From Acidimicrobiales bacterium (GTDB lineage: Bacteria > Actinomycetota > Acidimicrobiia > Acidimicrobiales > MedAcidi-G1): 64,000 nucleotides of DNA. The stretch is from positions 50,313 through 114,312 of the forward strand of contig JASLKK010000009.1 in assembly GCA_030747595.1 (NCBI GenBank), given 5' to 3'. This document shows positions 8,400-17,328 of the stretch, piece after piece (within the stretch, counting starts at the first letter, position 1; every line of letters begins with the position of its first letter). A program made the translations under genes and the position numbers. The notes beneath the pieces were generated by a model. That model saw only the letters and a program-made list of their open reading frames with translations. It did no database searches and had not been told where the DNA came from.

Positions 8400-8912
8400 A
8401 TGGAGTTATTCCAACGCCGCCGTTGGATCTGTCCGGACCGGGTGGCCGAGGGGTTGGAGGCTTTTGTAGCCCAACTCGACTGGATCGACACCCATACGGG
8501 CCTGTCGATGGCCGGTTGGCGGGCAGAGGGGCACCCTGGCGGTTTGGCTGCCGAACCGGGGGCCATCCTGGCCACCACCACCTACCACGATCATGGCTGG
8601 TTCCTCGAAGAGGTAGCCCGCCTGCAATCGCTACGTAACTACGGCCCGGTCAATGAGGCAACTGCGACTCTGACCGTGGGCGTCGACACTTTCGAGCGAT
8701 GGAACGCCCCGATGCACCTGCCGTCGTGCTGGACACTCGGCGATCCCACGTTCCGACAGGACACTGGCCCAGACGCTGAGATCTCTCACATCGCTACCTG
8801 GAGCAACGTGGAGGGTGGTGAGGGCCACGTGACGTGGTTCCCCGATGAGGATAAGACGCCCGCGGCAGCTCGTGGCGGGGTCCGGACGGAACGGTGGCGC
8901 CGTATCCACTGA
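8400..8912 (+). CDS. Unrecognised 170-residue protein
   Basis: Started at the ATG at 8400 with GAGGGAG about 9 nt upstream. The product is soluble and rich in Trp and His (WRAEGHPGG, TTTYHDHGWFLEE, SHIATWSNVEGGEGHVTWFPDE). No catalytic motif was recognised. The arrangement of strand-helix units and the length recall small alpha-beta barrel proteins, like the neighbour at 7702, and the two may form a functional pair; their genes are 53 bp apart on the same strand. The gene ends 6 bp from the end of the convergent MFS gene. Confidence 0.72.
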   Translation: MELFQRRRWICPDRVAEGLEAFVAQLDWIDTHTGLSMAGWRAEGHPGGLAAEPGAILATTTYHDHGWFLEEVARLQSLRNYGPVNEATATLTVGVDTFERWNAPMHLPSCWTLGDPTFRQDTGPDAEISHIATWSNVEGGEGHVTWFPDEDKTPAAARGGVRTERWRRIH

Positions 8913-8918
8913 CAGGCC

Positions 8919-10271
8919 TCAACCGGACCCGTCGGTTGGCCAGGTCCAATGGCTGGGATGGCGGTCGTCGATCTCGCACTCGTGGTCATCGCGACGGCTG
9001 TGCCACTCGGCGAGAGGGTGCATGACCCATTTGCCCACAGAGTGGGCGAGTTCCCCGGATCGAGCCAGGACCGGCTGAAAGCGAGTCTGGCGTTCCACCG
9101 GAATGGGTTGGCGTACGCGTGTCCGGTAGGCCAGATAGAGGGCTAGGAGGCCGAGGATGATGGCGAGCGTCCAGAAGTAAGCCGAGGGACCGAACGACTC
9201 CATCGTGAAACCAATGATCATCGGCGCCGCCATAGCCCCGAGACTCGATGCCAGTACGAGCGTCGAAGCCGCAGCAACACGCTTCTCCGGTGGTACCCAG
9301 TCATTGGCAAGCGCCACGAACTGGCCGTACAGCGGGAACACGAAGGCGCCGAAGACCAGGTTCAAACCGATAAGGGCGAGGTGGGAGGAAGGGGTGAGCG
9401 CCCCGGCCACAGCCAAACCGCAAGAGATGCTGCTGACCACGAGAATTACTGCCCGGCGCGGGTAGCGATCGGACAACGAGCCAAGGGGCACCTGTAGCAG
9501 CACCGCACCGACCACCGCCGCAGAGGTGAACAGGGTGATCCGGCCGGTCCCCATGCCGGATGCGGTACCGAACACAGCCGCCATCGATGAAGCGGCCGCG
9601 GCGCTGAACGAGCAGAAGACAATGCCCACCACAGCTGACGGAATCGTCCGATACAGCTCCCGTAGCGGCATCTTCTCGGTGCTCGGCATAGGAGGAGCGG
9701 TCGATGCCGACAGCGTCACCGGGACCACTGCAAGTGAGATGAGTACTGACGAGAGTACGAACAACTCGAGACCATCGGCTGACCCCAGGTTCAGCAGCAA
9801 CTGCCCCCCGGCCGTGCCACCCATCATGACCATCATGTAAACGCCGAGGATGCTGCCACGGGTTTCGTTGGTTGCCCGGTCGTTCAACCAACTCTCAAGA
9901 ATCACGAATACGCCGGCGTTACACAGGCCGCTCACGAAGTACACCAGTGACCAACTGGGCGTAGTCACGAGTACTGCGTTGACAAGGACTGCAGTGGACC
10001 CCGTAGAGGCCAAGGCGGCGAAGACGCGTATGTGTCCGACGGACGTCAGGGCGATCGGAATGACCTTGGCCCCCGCGAGGTACCCGGCGAAGTGCACGGC
10101 CATGACAACTCCCATGGCACCCGCACCAATACCCTCCGACTCTCCGCGAAGCGGTAGCAGGATGCGCTGCAGCCCGGTACCAACTTGTAGAAGGGCGAAC
10201 CCCAGAAACAGTGCCCAGACGCCAAGGAGCGACGAGATAGCCGACGACCGGATCTCCGTGGGGCCGCTCAA
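8919..10271 (-). CDS. MFS transporter
   Basis: About 450 residues and twelve predicted hydrophobic segments, with MFS loop signatures such as GSLSDRYPRRAVIL between helices. The start chosen is TTG at 10271, which overlaps the stop of the upstream thioesterase as TTGA; this keeps the protein at normal MFS length and couples the two genes. The last 55 residues are hydrophilic and cytoplasmic, rich in Arg and His. A secondary carrier of this type moves small organic solutes or drugs with the proton gradient. Coupling to a betainyl-CoA-type thioesterase hints at transport of a quaternary amine or organic acid, but nothing in the sequence proves it. Confidence 0.88.
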   Translation of the reverse strand: MSGPTEIRSSAISSLLGVWALFLGFALLQVGTGLQRILLPLRGESEGIGAGAMGVVMAVHFAGYLAGAKVIPIALTSVGHIRVFAALASTGSTAVLVNAVLVTTPSWSLVYFVSGLCNAGVFVILESWLNDRATNETRGSILGVYMMVMMGGTAGGQLLLNLGSADGLELFVLSSVLISLAVVPVTLSASTAPPMPSTEKMPLRELYRTIPSAVVGIVFCSFSAAAASSMAAVFGTASGMGTGRITLFTSAAVVGAVLLQVPLGSLSDRYPRRAVILVVSSISCGLAVAGALTPSSHLALIGLNLVFGAFVFPLYGQFVALANDWVPPEKRVAAASTLVLASSLGAMAAPMIIGFTMESFGPSAYFWTLAIILGLLALYLAYRTRVRQPIPVERQTRFQPVLARSGELAHSVGKWVMHPLAEWHSRRDDHECEIDDRHPSHWTWPTDGSG

Positions 10272-10753
10272 CGAAGGGTCCTCACACCCTTCCCGACATG
10301 GTCGGGTGACGGCACTTCTGCATGGCCCGCAGCGGCGGCTAGGGCGGCCGAGGCCACCGGTTCGACCATCGGGGCCACCATGGGGCCACTTGGCCCCTGG
10401 ACGACGTGTAGCAGCATGCACTCCTGGGTGGCCACCGGATCGGACTCGTCGTCGGCAAAGAGGTCATGGTGAACGTGAAGCCGCTTGGCGTCAGCGCCGA
10501 GGACCAACGAGTCGGTATAGATCTCCGCTCCTTCCCTGACCTCACGTAGGTACCGGATGCGGGTCTCCACGGTGTAAAAGGTGCCATTGGTCGCCAGGTA
10601 GTCGGATCCGAACCCCAGAGTCGACAGGATGGCATCGGTGGCATGACCGAATGCCACGCCATAGAAGCCCTCGGTCAGGTGGCCGTTGTAGTCGATCCAT
10701 TCGGGGGGCACAACGGCGCGCCATACCTGAAGGGGTTCGGTTGCTGCCTCCAT
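10268..10753 (-). CDS. Hotdog-fold thioesterase, betainyl-CoA thioesterase-like
   Basis: 161 residues, one hotdog domain. The segment VPPEWIDYNGHLTEGFYGVAF (16-36) carries the D-Y-N-G-H-[ML]-T signature, with Asp/His expected at the active site, and it is followed by TFYTVETRIRYL. This combination is characteristic of the thioesterase domain fused to L-carnitine dehydrogenase in many bacteria (betainyl-CoA hydrolysis after 3-dehydrocarnitine cleavage); here it is stand-alone. A GGAGG ribosome site lies 7 nt before the ATG. Its TGA overlaps the start of the MFS gene. With sarcosine oxidase and a quaternary-amine-type Rieske oxygenase only a few kilobases away, carnitine-to-betaine metabolism is a reasonable role; other acyl-CoA substrates remain possible. 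Confidence 0.85.
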   Translation of the reverse strand: MEAATEPLQVWRAVVPPEWIDYNGHLTEGFYGVAFGHATDAILSTLGFGSDYLATNGTFYTVETRIRYLREVREGAEIYTDSLVLGADAKRLHVHHDLFADDESDPVATQECMLLHVVQGPSGPMVAPMVEPVASAALAAAAGHAEVPSPDHVGKGVRTLR

Positions 10754-10803
10754 GGGGAGACCTCCGACGTTGAACTCCGCCCGGCGGCGGCGCGGACGCG
10801 CGC

Positions 10804-10833
10804 AATCTACGGCTCATTGGGGATCGGGAGCAA
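10804..10833 (-). promoter_or_regulatory. Promoter of the thioesterase-MFS operon
   Basis: On the minus strand TTGCTC (-35, 10833-10828) and TAGATT (-10, 10809-10804) are 18 nt apart. The predicted leader is roughly 45 nt and contains the GGAGG ribosome site, so this gene, unlike many neighbours, has a conventional leader. Confidence 0.5.
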
Positions 10834-10878
10834 TCACCTCTGGTGGTCATGGGGCACAAGAGGCTCCAGGGGATGCTG

Positions 10879-12282
10879 TTAGCCCAGAGGGCCCGGCGGA
10901 AGGGTCCTCGGATCAAGGGTGGCCAACGCCCCGATGTCAGGTGCTGGCGCCGTACCGAAGACCTCTTCGGCGGCACATAGAAGGGCTACTAGGGCGGCAT
11001 CGTCATGACGTCGTCCAGCAAACTGGACCCCTACCGGAAGACCACCGTCGGTGAAGCCTGCCGGTAGGGACGCCGACGGTGCGCCAGTCACGGTGATCCT
11101 CGAACAGGACCGCATCCAGTGGGTGTAGTGGTCCAGGGGCACACCGTCGATCTCGTCAACCCATTCCAAGCCGACGGGAAAAGGTGGTACCTGGGTGGTC
11201 GGGGAAAGGAACGCATCGAATCGACCCTCGACGAAGAACCGATCCCAGTCAGATCGGATACGCCCCTCGGTGGCCACTGCCGCGGCTATCCGGTCTGCAT
11301 TCAGAGAAAGTCCCAGTCGTATCTCGTAGCGGGCTGTGGCCTTCACCCGCTCGTCGTCGACGAGCGGCGCCATGTGAAAGGTCTGGAAGAGGGCCCGTAG
11401 GTCCTCGAAACAGCGATCGGCACCAGTGAGGTCGGGGCAGGCTTCTTCGACCTCCCATCCGGCATCCGCCAGTGCCTCGACGGCCCGAGCTGTGGCCGTC
11501 CGGATGTCGGGATCTACCGGAAGGTCTCCGAGGTCGGGAGAGAACGCCACCCGAGGAGCAGTTGTGACGGGCTCTATCGACACTTCGGAAGCGCTCATCA
11601 CCCCCAGAAGGAGTGCTATGTCCGCCACCGTCCGGCCCATTGGGCCGGTGATCGGTTGGTCGGTTCGGGGGTCGGGATTCACGTCGTGGGGAATGGATCC
11701 CGTGGTCGGACGGAAACCGACCACCGCGTTGAAGGCTGCAGGATTCCGTAGCGAGCCACCCAGGTCAGAACCGTCGGCGATGGAGAGCGAGCCACAGGCA
11801 AGCCCCACGGCAGCACCACCACTGGATCCGCCTGCGCTGCGTGTCGGGTCCCATGGGTTACGGGTCAGTCCCAGAACCGGATTGAAGGTATGGGAACCCT
11901 TCCCAAACTCGGGTGTGTTGGTCTTGCCGACGGGCACTACGCCACACCGGCGGAGATGGGCGATCAGGGGTGCGTCTTCGGACGGTACGCGGTCCTCGAA
12001 GACCAACGATCCCCGGGTGGTCCGGACGCCGGCGGTGTCAACGAGATCCTTGAAGGCGGTGACCAGGCCACGCAGAGGTTCACCCTCAAGCAGGGTCGGG
12101 TCGTTGTCGAGCCGACTGGCCAGGCGCTCTGCGGTATCCCAGTGGACGGTTGGTATGGCGTTGACCACCGGCTCGGTCATCTCGGCCCGGGTCCGGCAGT
12201 CGGCCAAGAGTTCTCGGCACGATGCCTTGCCGGTGTCCAGTAGCACCCTCTGCTCGGTGGCGGTCAACCCTGCGAGATCCAT
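10879..12282 (-). CDS. Amidase signature family hydrolase
   Basis: 467 residues, standard for the amidase-signature fold. The Ser-cisSer-Lys triad is in place: Lys78 in AFKDL, cis-Ser153 in GGSSGG, and nucleophile Ser177 in DGSDLGGSLRNP. The family hydrolyses amides, carbamates or aminoacyl-tRNA-linked amides; lack of gatA-type partners (gatB, gatC) and divergence argue for a small-molecule amidase. It follows soxG on the same strand after 63 bp but has its own leaderless promoter (TAGGGT, 12297-12292), so it can be transcribed independently of the sox operon. Confidence 0.9.
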   Translation of the reverse strand: MDLAGLTATEQRVLLDTGKASCRELLADCRTRAEMTEPVVNAIPTVHWDTAERLASRLDNDPTLLEGEPLRGLVTAFKDLVDTAGVRTTRGSLVFEDRVPSEDAPLIAHLRRCGVVPVGKTNTPEFGKGSHTFNPVLGLTRNPWDPTRSAGGSSGGAAVGLACGSLSIADGSDLGGSLRNPAAFNAVVGFRPTTGSIPHDVNPDPRTDQPITGPMGRTVADIALLLGVMSASEVSIEPVTTAPRVAFSPDLGDLPVDPDIRTATARAVEALADAGWEVEEACPDLTGADRCFEDLRALFQTFHMAPLVDDERVKATARYEIRLGLSLNADRIAAAVATEGRIRSDWDRFFVEGRFDAFLSPTTQVPPFPVGLEWVDEIDGVPLDHYTHWMRSCSRITVTGAPSASLPAGFTDGGLPVGVQFAGRRHDDAALVALLCAAEEVFGTAPAPDIGALATLDPRTLPPGPLG

Positions 12283-12297
12283 CGTCGGCGAACCCTA
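12283..12297 (-). promoter_or_regulatory. Near-leaderless -10 element of the amidase gene
   Basis: TAGGGT (12297-12292) lies 9 nt upstream of the ATG at 12282, predicting a leader of only two or three bases. No convincing -35 was found. Confidence 0.45.
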
Positions 12298-12345
12298 GGG
12301 GACGTCGCTGATCAACTTCTTGCCGGTCTCGGACCGGAAATCCGG

Positions 12346-12927
12346 TCAGTGGCCGTGCAGCTCCCAACCGTGGGGGACCGATAGCCCGAACTCGGTGCAG
12401 GCGTCGGCCACAGCGGTAAACAGGAACTTCCCGAACGACCGCTCGCAGCTGATCAGAAACGATGTCTGGCCACCCTGGTCGTCGCGCACCCAGTCGCAGC
12501 CCACGGCGCCCAAAGAACCGCTGAACACAGCGCCGTTGGGCGTGAGCTCGTCGGACAGGTCGAGGTTGCAGATCTTGGACAACGACGCCGTGGCATTCAC
12601 CCCACTGATCCTCAACATCGCCCGACCGTGGGTGATGTCGATGACCGTGACGAAGCCTTCGGTCGGTACCGATGCCGCGATTGCACCGGCTCGGCCCGGG
12701 TTCCCGTAGATAGTCCACTCGTCGGGTCGGGTGCCGCAGACCAGGTCGCCGTCGGCGTTCCGGTTACTGCTCCCGTAGGAGACGCCCAAGGTCGCCGCGG
12801 CAGCCGTGGTGGTGCCGGCTCGAACCTGAACCTTGGTGGTGGCGTAGGCGTCGGCCAGGGTCACACCTCCGTCAGGGGAGGTGAGCGGACCGACGTCCAC
12901 TGGACTATGCATCGTGGTCTCAGACAC
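12346..12927 (-). CDS. soxG: Heterotetrameric sarcosine oxidase gamma subunit
   Basis: About 193 residues from the GTG at 12927, chosen over the ATG at 12912 because AAGGAG lies 9 nt upstream of the GTG; the start overlaps the end of soxA by 8 nt. The SoxG family shows a GcvT-like fold; visible here are CGTRPDEWTIYG and VTVIDITHGRAMLRISGVNA. The gamma subunit packs against the folate-binding half of the alpha subunit in the complex. It is the last sox gene, in the canonical order soxB-soxD-soxA-soxG. Confidence 0.9.
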   Translation of the reverse strand: MSETTMHSPVDVGPLTSPDGGVTLADAYATTKVQVRAGTTTAAAATLGVSYGSSNRNADGDLVCGTRPDEWTIYGNPGRAGAIAASVPTEGFVTVIDITHGRAMLRISGVNATASLSKICNLDLSDELTPNGAVFSGSLGAVGCDWVRDDQGGQTSFLISCERSFGKFLFTAVADACTEFGLSVPHGWELHGH

Positions 12928-15775
12928 GCTGGCGTGCTCCTTCGTGATCGAAGTGGGCGTGGTGCTCCTGCACCAACGCTTTGATGCGCCGACCGTCGGC
13001 CAGCAGCACCGTGATCTCGGTTCCGGTGGCCGACATCGACGGATCGACCTGCCCGAGGCAGATCGATCGACCCAGCGTCGGCGACATCCGGCTCGAGGTG
13101 ATCCGACCAAGGATCGTGTTCTCGTTGCCGTCCACGATCTGGGCAGCCTCCTCTGGAACGATCGAGCCGTCCACAGTCTGGATGCCCACCAGGATTGGGA
13201 GGTCATCTCGCTCGTAAGCGTGCTTCAACTCGGGCAACCCCAGCGTGTCGGGCTTGTCGAGCTTCACCAGACCACCGAGGCCTGCCGTCGGGGCCTTGGA
13301 TAGCCCGTCGGTGTCCTGGCCCACGATGTAGTGGCCTTTCTCCAGGCGAAGAATCCGTTGGGCCTCGACGCCGAATGGGGCGCAACCCAAGTCGGCTCCG
13401 GTCTCCAGCAGGGTCTCCCATACGTGGAGGGCGTGCCCTGAGGGCACGTGAACCTCATATGACAGTTCCCCGGTGAAGCCAATCCGCCAGATGATGCAGT
13501 CCGACACGTCGGCCACCGTGCCCTGCCGCACACTGAAGTACGGAAATGCATCGGCGCTCAGGTCGACCCCCTTGGTCAGGCGTTCAAGCAGTGTCCTGCT
13601 GTTCGGGCCTGCCACGTTGATGCTGGTCAATCCGCCGGTGACGGCGGTGACGTGCACGTCCCACTCCGGATGGGCGGTCTGCAGCCAGTCCTCAAGCATC
13701 TCCCATACCGCTCCGGCCCCCGACGACGTCGTCGTCATGAGCCAATGGTCCTCGCCAAGGCGACCGGTCACTCCGTCGTCGGAGACGACGCCGTCCTCGG
13801 CCACCATGGCGCCGTAGCGCACCCGACCAACGTCGAGCTTCTGCCATTTGTTGACGTACACCAGCTCAAGGAGCTTGGGTACGTCGGCGCCACGGAGGTC
13901 GAGCTTGCCCAATGGGGTTACGTCGATGAGACCGACGTTGGCACGCACATTGGCGGCTTCGGCCATCGCATCGCCGTACTGGTCGGGACGAACCCACTGT
14001 CCAGCAAGGAGCGGCGTCGACCCGTGGGCCTCGTGCCAGTCCTGCAGGGCCGAGCGACGTATCGGCTCGAGGATCCGCCCGGCGAGGGCGCCCAACGAGA
14101 TCGGCGAGTACGGCGGGCGCCACACGGTGGTCCCGATGTCGGCCATGTCGACACCGTTTGCCTCAGCCAGCACGGAAGCGGCGTTAACCGTCTCGAGCTT
14201 GCCCTGGGACGGACCCATGGTCACGGTGGTGTACCGCTTCATGAGCTCGATGGAGTCGAAACCTTCTTTGGAGGCCTGGACGAGGTCCTTGGATGAAACA
14301 TCCTCAGAGAAGTCGACCATGCCGTGGGTACTGCTCTTGTAGCACTCCGGATGTGGGTTGCGACCAAGAGGTGTGCGGCTGTCGGCCATCTCTTCTGGTT
14401 TAGGCCATGTGGGATTACCGGCACGTGCCGTCTGGCTGATCCGGTCGTGCCGGCGACGCAGCGACCGGTTGGCCGCCAGCTCGCCGGTGGCCCGACCGTG
14501 CGTCTCTAGCTCGACGGTCGACCCGTCGCCGGCGATGCCCCCTGTAGCCAGAATGTTGTTGGGTAGGACGCCAGACGAGAAGTACCGAGCGGCGGTGGCG
14601 TCATACACCGGGCGATCACCGCCCATGTTGAGCAACGACGTCGGTGCGGTCCAGCCGGTAGCCGTGACGACAGTGTCGGCACTCAACGACCGACCGTCAC
14701 TCACCTCCACCTTCGAAACACGCCCCTTGCCCTCGACGGACACGATGGTCTCGCCCTTGCGAGCATCCAGTACGGCAACGATCTCAACGCCAGCACGCTC
14801 CAGGTCTGCAACGGCAGCGTCGCCCTCCTCGTTCGCGGTCAAGACGACGGCCCGATTGCCCGGCTTCACGCCAAACAGGTTGATGAGGCGTCGTACGGCA
14901 CCCGCCAGCAGGACACCGGGGGTGTCATTGCCGGCGAAAACGTAGGGACGCTCGATTAGGCCGGCAGCCACCACCATCACGCCAGCGCGTGCCTTGAGAA
15001 GGCGTTCGGGGGCAATGGGGTGGTTCCGCTGATTTACGGCGATCCAGTTGTGGTCGTATCGCCCGGTGACCGTCGAGTCGACTAGCACCTCGATGTTCGC
15101 ATGCGCCTCACAAGCGGCAGCGAGGTCAGCGGCCGCAGACCGCTGGGCGTCGTCCCCCCAGCGGAGGTGGCCACCTAGTTCGGTGTAGTGCTCGACGAGG
15201 AGCACCGAGGCACCAGCATCGGCCGCAGCCAACGCCGCGCCCATGCCGGCGGGTCCGCCGCCGGCAACCAGAACGTCTGGGTGGACATACCGTTTGTCGT
15301 AGGCACCGTGTGTGCTGGTCCTCCAGTGGATCTCGCCGCCTGGGGCGAACTTCCGCAGGATCTTTTGGTAAAGCGGCCACAGGAACTGTGGACGCATGAA
15401 GGTCTTGTAGTAAAAGCCCGATGACAGGAAGCGCCCCACCAACTGGTTAGCCGCCGCGAGGTCAAATTTGAGGCTTGGCCACACGTTTTGGGTCGAGACC
15501 TCCATCCCGGCCTGCAACTTGCGGCTGCCAGCCCGAACGTTGGGCTCGTCACCAACTTGTAGGAACAGGTTCGGGTCCCAGTGGTCGGCCGTCATGATGC
15601 CGCGCCTGCGGTGGTACTTCATGGAGCGACCGAACACGTCGACGCCGTTGGCGGCGATTGCCGAGGCAATGGTGTCGCCCTCAAAGCCGGTCATCTGTTT
15701 GCCGTTCCAGGTGAAGGAAAGACTGGTGGACCGGTCGATCACCTCTCCGGGCTGTACGGGAAGTCGGTTCGTCAT
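12920..15775 (-). CDS. soxA: Heterotetrameric sarcosine oxidase alpha subunit
   Basis: 951 residues, normal for the family. Order of domains: N-terminal 2Fe-2S-like region without iron (about 10-110, FEGDTIASAIAANGVDVFGRS), a pyridine-nucleotide/FAD-type Rossmann unit beginning VLVAGGGPAGMGAALAA, and a C-terminal GcvT aminomethyltransferase-like half (about 570-950) that binds tetrahydrofolate and captures the methyl-derived formaldehyde as 5,10-methylene-THF. With the beta subunit it oxidises sarcosine to glycine using O2, releasing H2O2. The ATG overlaps the soxD stop as ATGA. No truncation or frameshift is visible. Confidence 0.95.
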   Translation of the reverse strand: MTNRLPVQPGEVIDRSTSLSFTWNGKQMTGFEGDTIASAIAANGVDVFGRSMKYHRRRGIMTADHWDPNLFLQVGDEPNVRAGSRKLQAGMEVSTQNVWPSLKFDLAAANQLVGRFLSSGFYYKTFMRPQFLWPLYQKILRKFAPGGEIHWRTSTHGAYDKRYVHPDVLVAGGGPAGMGAALAAADAGASVLLVEHYTELGGHLRWGDDAQRSAAADLAAACEAHANIEVLVDSTVTGRYDHNWIAVNQRNHPIAPERLLKARAGVMVVAAGLIERPYVFAGNDTPGVLLAGAVRRLINLFGVKPGNRAVVLTANEEGDAAVADLERAGVEIVAVLDARKGETIVSVEGKGRVSKVEVSDGRSLSADTVVTATGWTAPTSLLNMGGDRPVYDATAARYFSSGVLPNNILATGGIAGDGSTVELETHGRATGELAANRSLRRRHDRISQTARAGNPTWPKPEEMADSRTPLGRNPHPECYKSSTHGMVDFSEDVSSKDLVQASKEGFDSIELMKRYTTVTMGPSQGKLETVNAASVLAEANGVDMADIGTTVWRPPYSPISLGALAGRILEPIRRSALQDWHEAHGSTPLLAGQWVRPDQYGDAMAEAANVRANVGLIDVTPLGKLDLRGADVPKLLELVYVNKWQKLDVGRVRYGAMVAEDGVVSDDGVTGRLGEDHWLMTTTSSGAGAVWEMLEDWLQTAHPEWDVHVTAVTGGLTSINVAGPNSRTLLERLTKGVDLSADAFPYFSVRQGTVADVSDCIIWRIGFTGELSYEVHVPSGHALHVWETLLETGADLGCAPFGVEAQRILRLEKGHYIVGQDTDGLSKAPTAGLGGLVKLDKPDTLGLPELKHAYERDDLPILVGIQTVDGSIVPEEAAQIVDGNENTILGRITSSRMSPTLGRSICLGQVDPSMSATGTEITVLLADGRRIKALVQEHHAHFDHEGARQRV

Positions 15776-16020
15776 GACGCCTCCTGACCACGGATTTCAT
15801 TGGTGGCCGTGTTGCGTTCGATTGTGAAATACCGGCGGCAGCCGCCCCGGCAGTACCAGGTCTCTGTGACCCAGCCGGCGGGATTGGGTCGCATGTACAG
15901 GTATTCGCGCCACTCGCTCAACGAGCATGTGCCGGGATCGGGCCGGGAGATGACCTCTCCAGCCGGTCGAAGGTCCCCGGAGTTCCGGGGACCACAGTTG
16001 GGACAGGGAACAATGATCAT
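15772..16020 (-). CDS. soxD: Heterotetrameric sarcosine oxidase delta subunit
   Basis: 82 residues. The subunit binds structural zinc; in characterised enzymes the ligands are Cys-x2-Cys near the N-terminus and a later His-x3-Cys. Here Cys6 and Cys9 are present (PCPNCG), but the second pair reads Cys57-x3-Cys61 (WYCRGGCRRYF), so the His ligand is replaced by Cys and the site would be Cys4. Its first base is the last base of the soxB stop (TAATG), and its stop overlaps the soxA start (ATGA), giving tight coupling. Confidence 0.93.
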   Translation of the reverse strand: MIIVPCPNCGPRNSGDLRPAGEVISRPDPGTCSLSEWREYLYMRPNPAGWVTETWYCRGGCRRYFTIERNTATNEIRGQEAS

Positions 16021-17309
16021 TAGTGACCCACCGCCGCAGCACCCTTTTCGCCAACAAGGTCACCCTCGGTGAAGCGTTCGATGCCGAAGGCTGCGATCAG
16101 GTCCGCATTGCGACCGGTGGCGATCGTCTCAGCCAGGGTTTCGCCAGCCACCGGGCCGGCCTTGAATCCGTAGGTACCCCAGCCGACGTCGACCAGGTAG
16201 CCCTCGACGGGTGTGTTGCCCATCACAGGCGAGTAGTCCGGAGTCATGTCACACAACCCAGACCACTGGCGCAGCAGGCGCATCTTGGAGATGCCCGGCA
16301 TGAGCTCCAGTACGTGGCCGGCCAGTTCCTCGGTGAACTCGAGGGTGCCATTGACCCGGTAGGTGCCCACCGGGTCGACTGAAGCGCCGAACACGAGCTC
16401 GCCGCGGTCGGTCTGACTGACGTAGACGTGCAGTGAACCCGACACCACCACGGTTGGCAGGAACACCTTGCACGGCTCGGTGACCGCCGCCTGCAAGGGG
16501 TGGGTGGTAATGGGTAGTGGCACCCCGGCCATGTTGGAAATCAACGTCGCCCAACCGGCCGTGCAGTTCACGACAACTGGGGCACTGATATCGCCACGGC
16601 TGGTCTTGACGCCAGTGACCTTGCCGCCCGCACCCTTCCCCCCGGGGCCTGAACCGCCCTCGACCATGATGTCGAGGACCTCGGTCTCCTGGAGGATATG
16701 GACGTCGTGTACATCAGCACCGCGGGCGTAGCCCCAGACAACCGCGTCGTGCCGGACGATGCCGCCCGGGGGGTGGTGAAGTGCACCCAGGATCGGGTAC
16801 CGGGTGTCCGACGAGATGTCGAGACTGGGCGCCTGCTTCTTGACCTCCTGGGGGTCGATGACGCTGGAGTCGATGCCTTGGAGCTTGTTGACCTCAGCCC
16901 GCCAGTGCATGGTCCGAAGCGCAGAGTCGGTGTGGGCCAGTGTCAGATGGCCCCGTCTGGAGAACATGACGTTCAAGTTCAGGTCGGTAGCCATCGTGTT
17001 GTACAGAGTGAGCGACCGGTCATAAAAGGCCACGCCCTCCGGCGTGAGGTAGTTGGAGCGCACGATGGCCGTATTGCGACCTGAGCCACCGCCACCGATG
17101 TAACCCTTGTCGACCACGGCGACGTTGGTGATGCCGTGGTTCTCGGCCAGGTAATAGGCGGTGGCCAAGCCGTGCAGGCCGCCACCGACGATGACCACGT
17201 CGTATGACGATCGCATCTCTGGGCGTCGCCACATTCTCGGCCAATCGCCCCCGGTCAGACCGTGCTTGATCAGCGAGCTCGCCGAGTACTTCGGGGATTG
17301 TTTCCCCAT
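16020..17309 (-). CDS. soxB: Heterotetrameric sarcosine oxidase beta subunit
   Basis: 429 residues from the ATG at 17309, with a purine-rich AAGGGAAG upstream; the frame is open further but that stretch overlaps the Rieske gene. The DAO-type FAD fold starts with YDVVIVGGGLHGLATAYYLAE (36-56). The segment GGIVRHDAVVWGYARG (182-197) contains His187, which by motif corresponds to the histidine that carries covalent FMN in Corynebacterium sarcosine oxidase. This subunit holds the sarcosine-oxidising site. The gene begins 19 bp after the Rieske oxygenase stop, so both are in one operon. Confidence 0.95.
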   Translation of the reverse strand: MGKQSPKYSASSLIKHGLTGGDWPRMWRRPEMRSSYDVVIVGGGLHGLATAYYLAENHGITNVAVVDKGYIGGGGSGRNTAIVRSNYLTPEGVAFYDRSLTLYNTMATDLNLNVMFSRRGHLTLAHTDSALRTMHWRAEVNKLQGIDSSVIDPQEVKKQAPSLDISSDTRYPILGALHHPPGGIVRHDAVVWGYARGADVHDVHILQETEVLDIMVEGGSGPGGKGAGGKVTGVKTSRGDISAPVVVNCTAGWATLISNMAGVPLPITTHPLQAAVTEPCKVFLPTVVVSGSLHVYVSQTDRGELVFGASVDPVGTYRVNGTLEFTEELAGHVLELMPGISKMRLLRQWSGLCDMTPDYSPVMGNTPVEGYLVDVGWGTYGFKAGPVAGETLAETIATGRNADLIAAFGIERFTEGDLVGEKGAAAVGH

Positions 17310-17328
17310 GGGCTGTCTTCCCTTCTTC

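Noticed and set aside
12928..13206. Longer soxG starting inside soxA
   Set aside because: The frame is open, but SoxG homology begins near the GTG at 12927, which has AAGGAG at the right distance.
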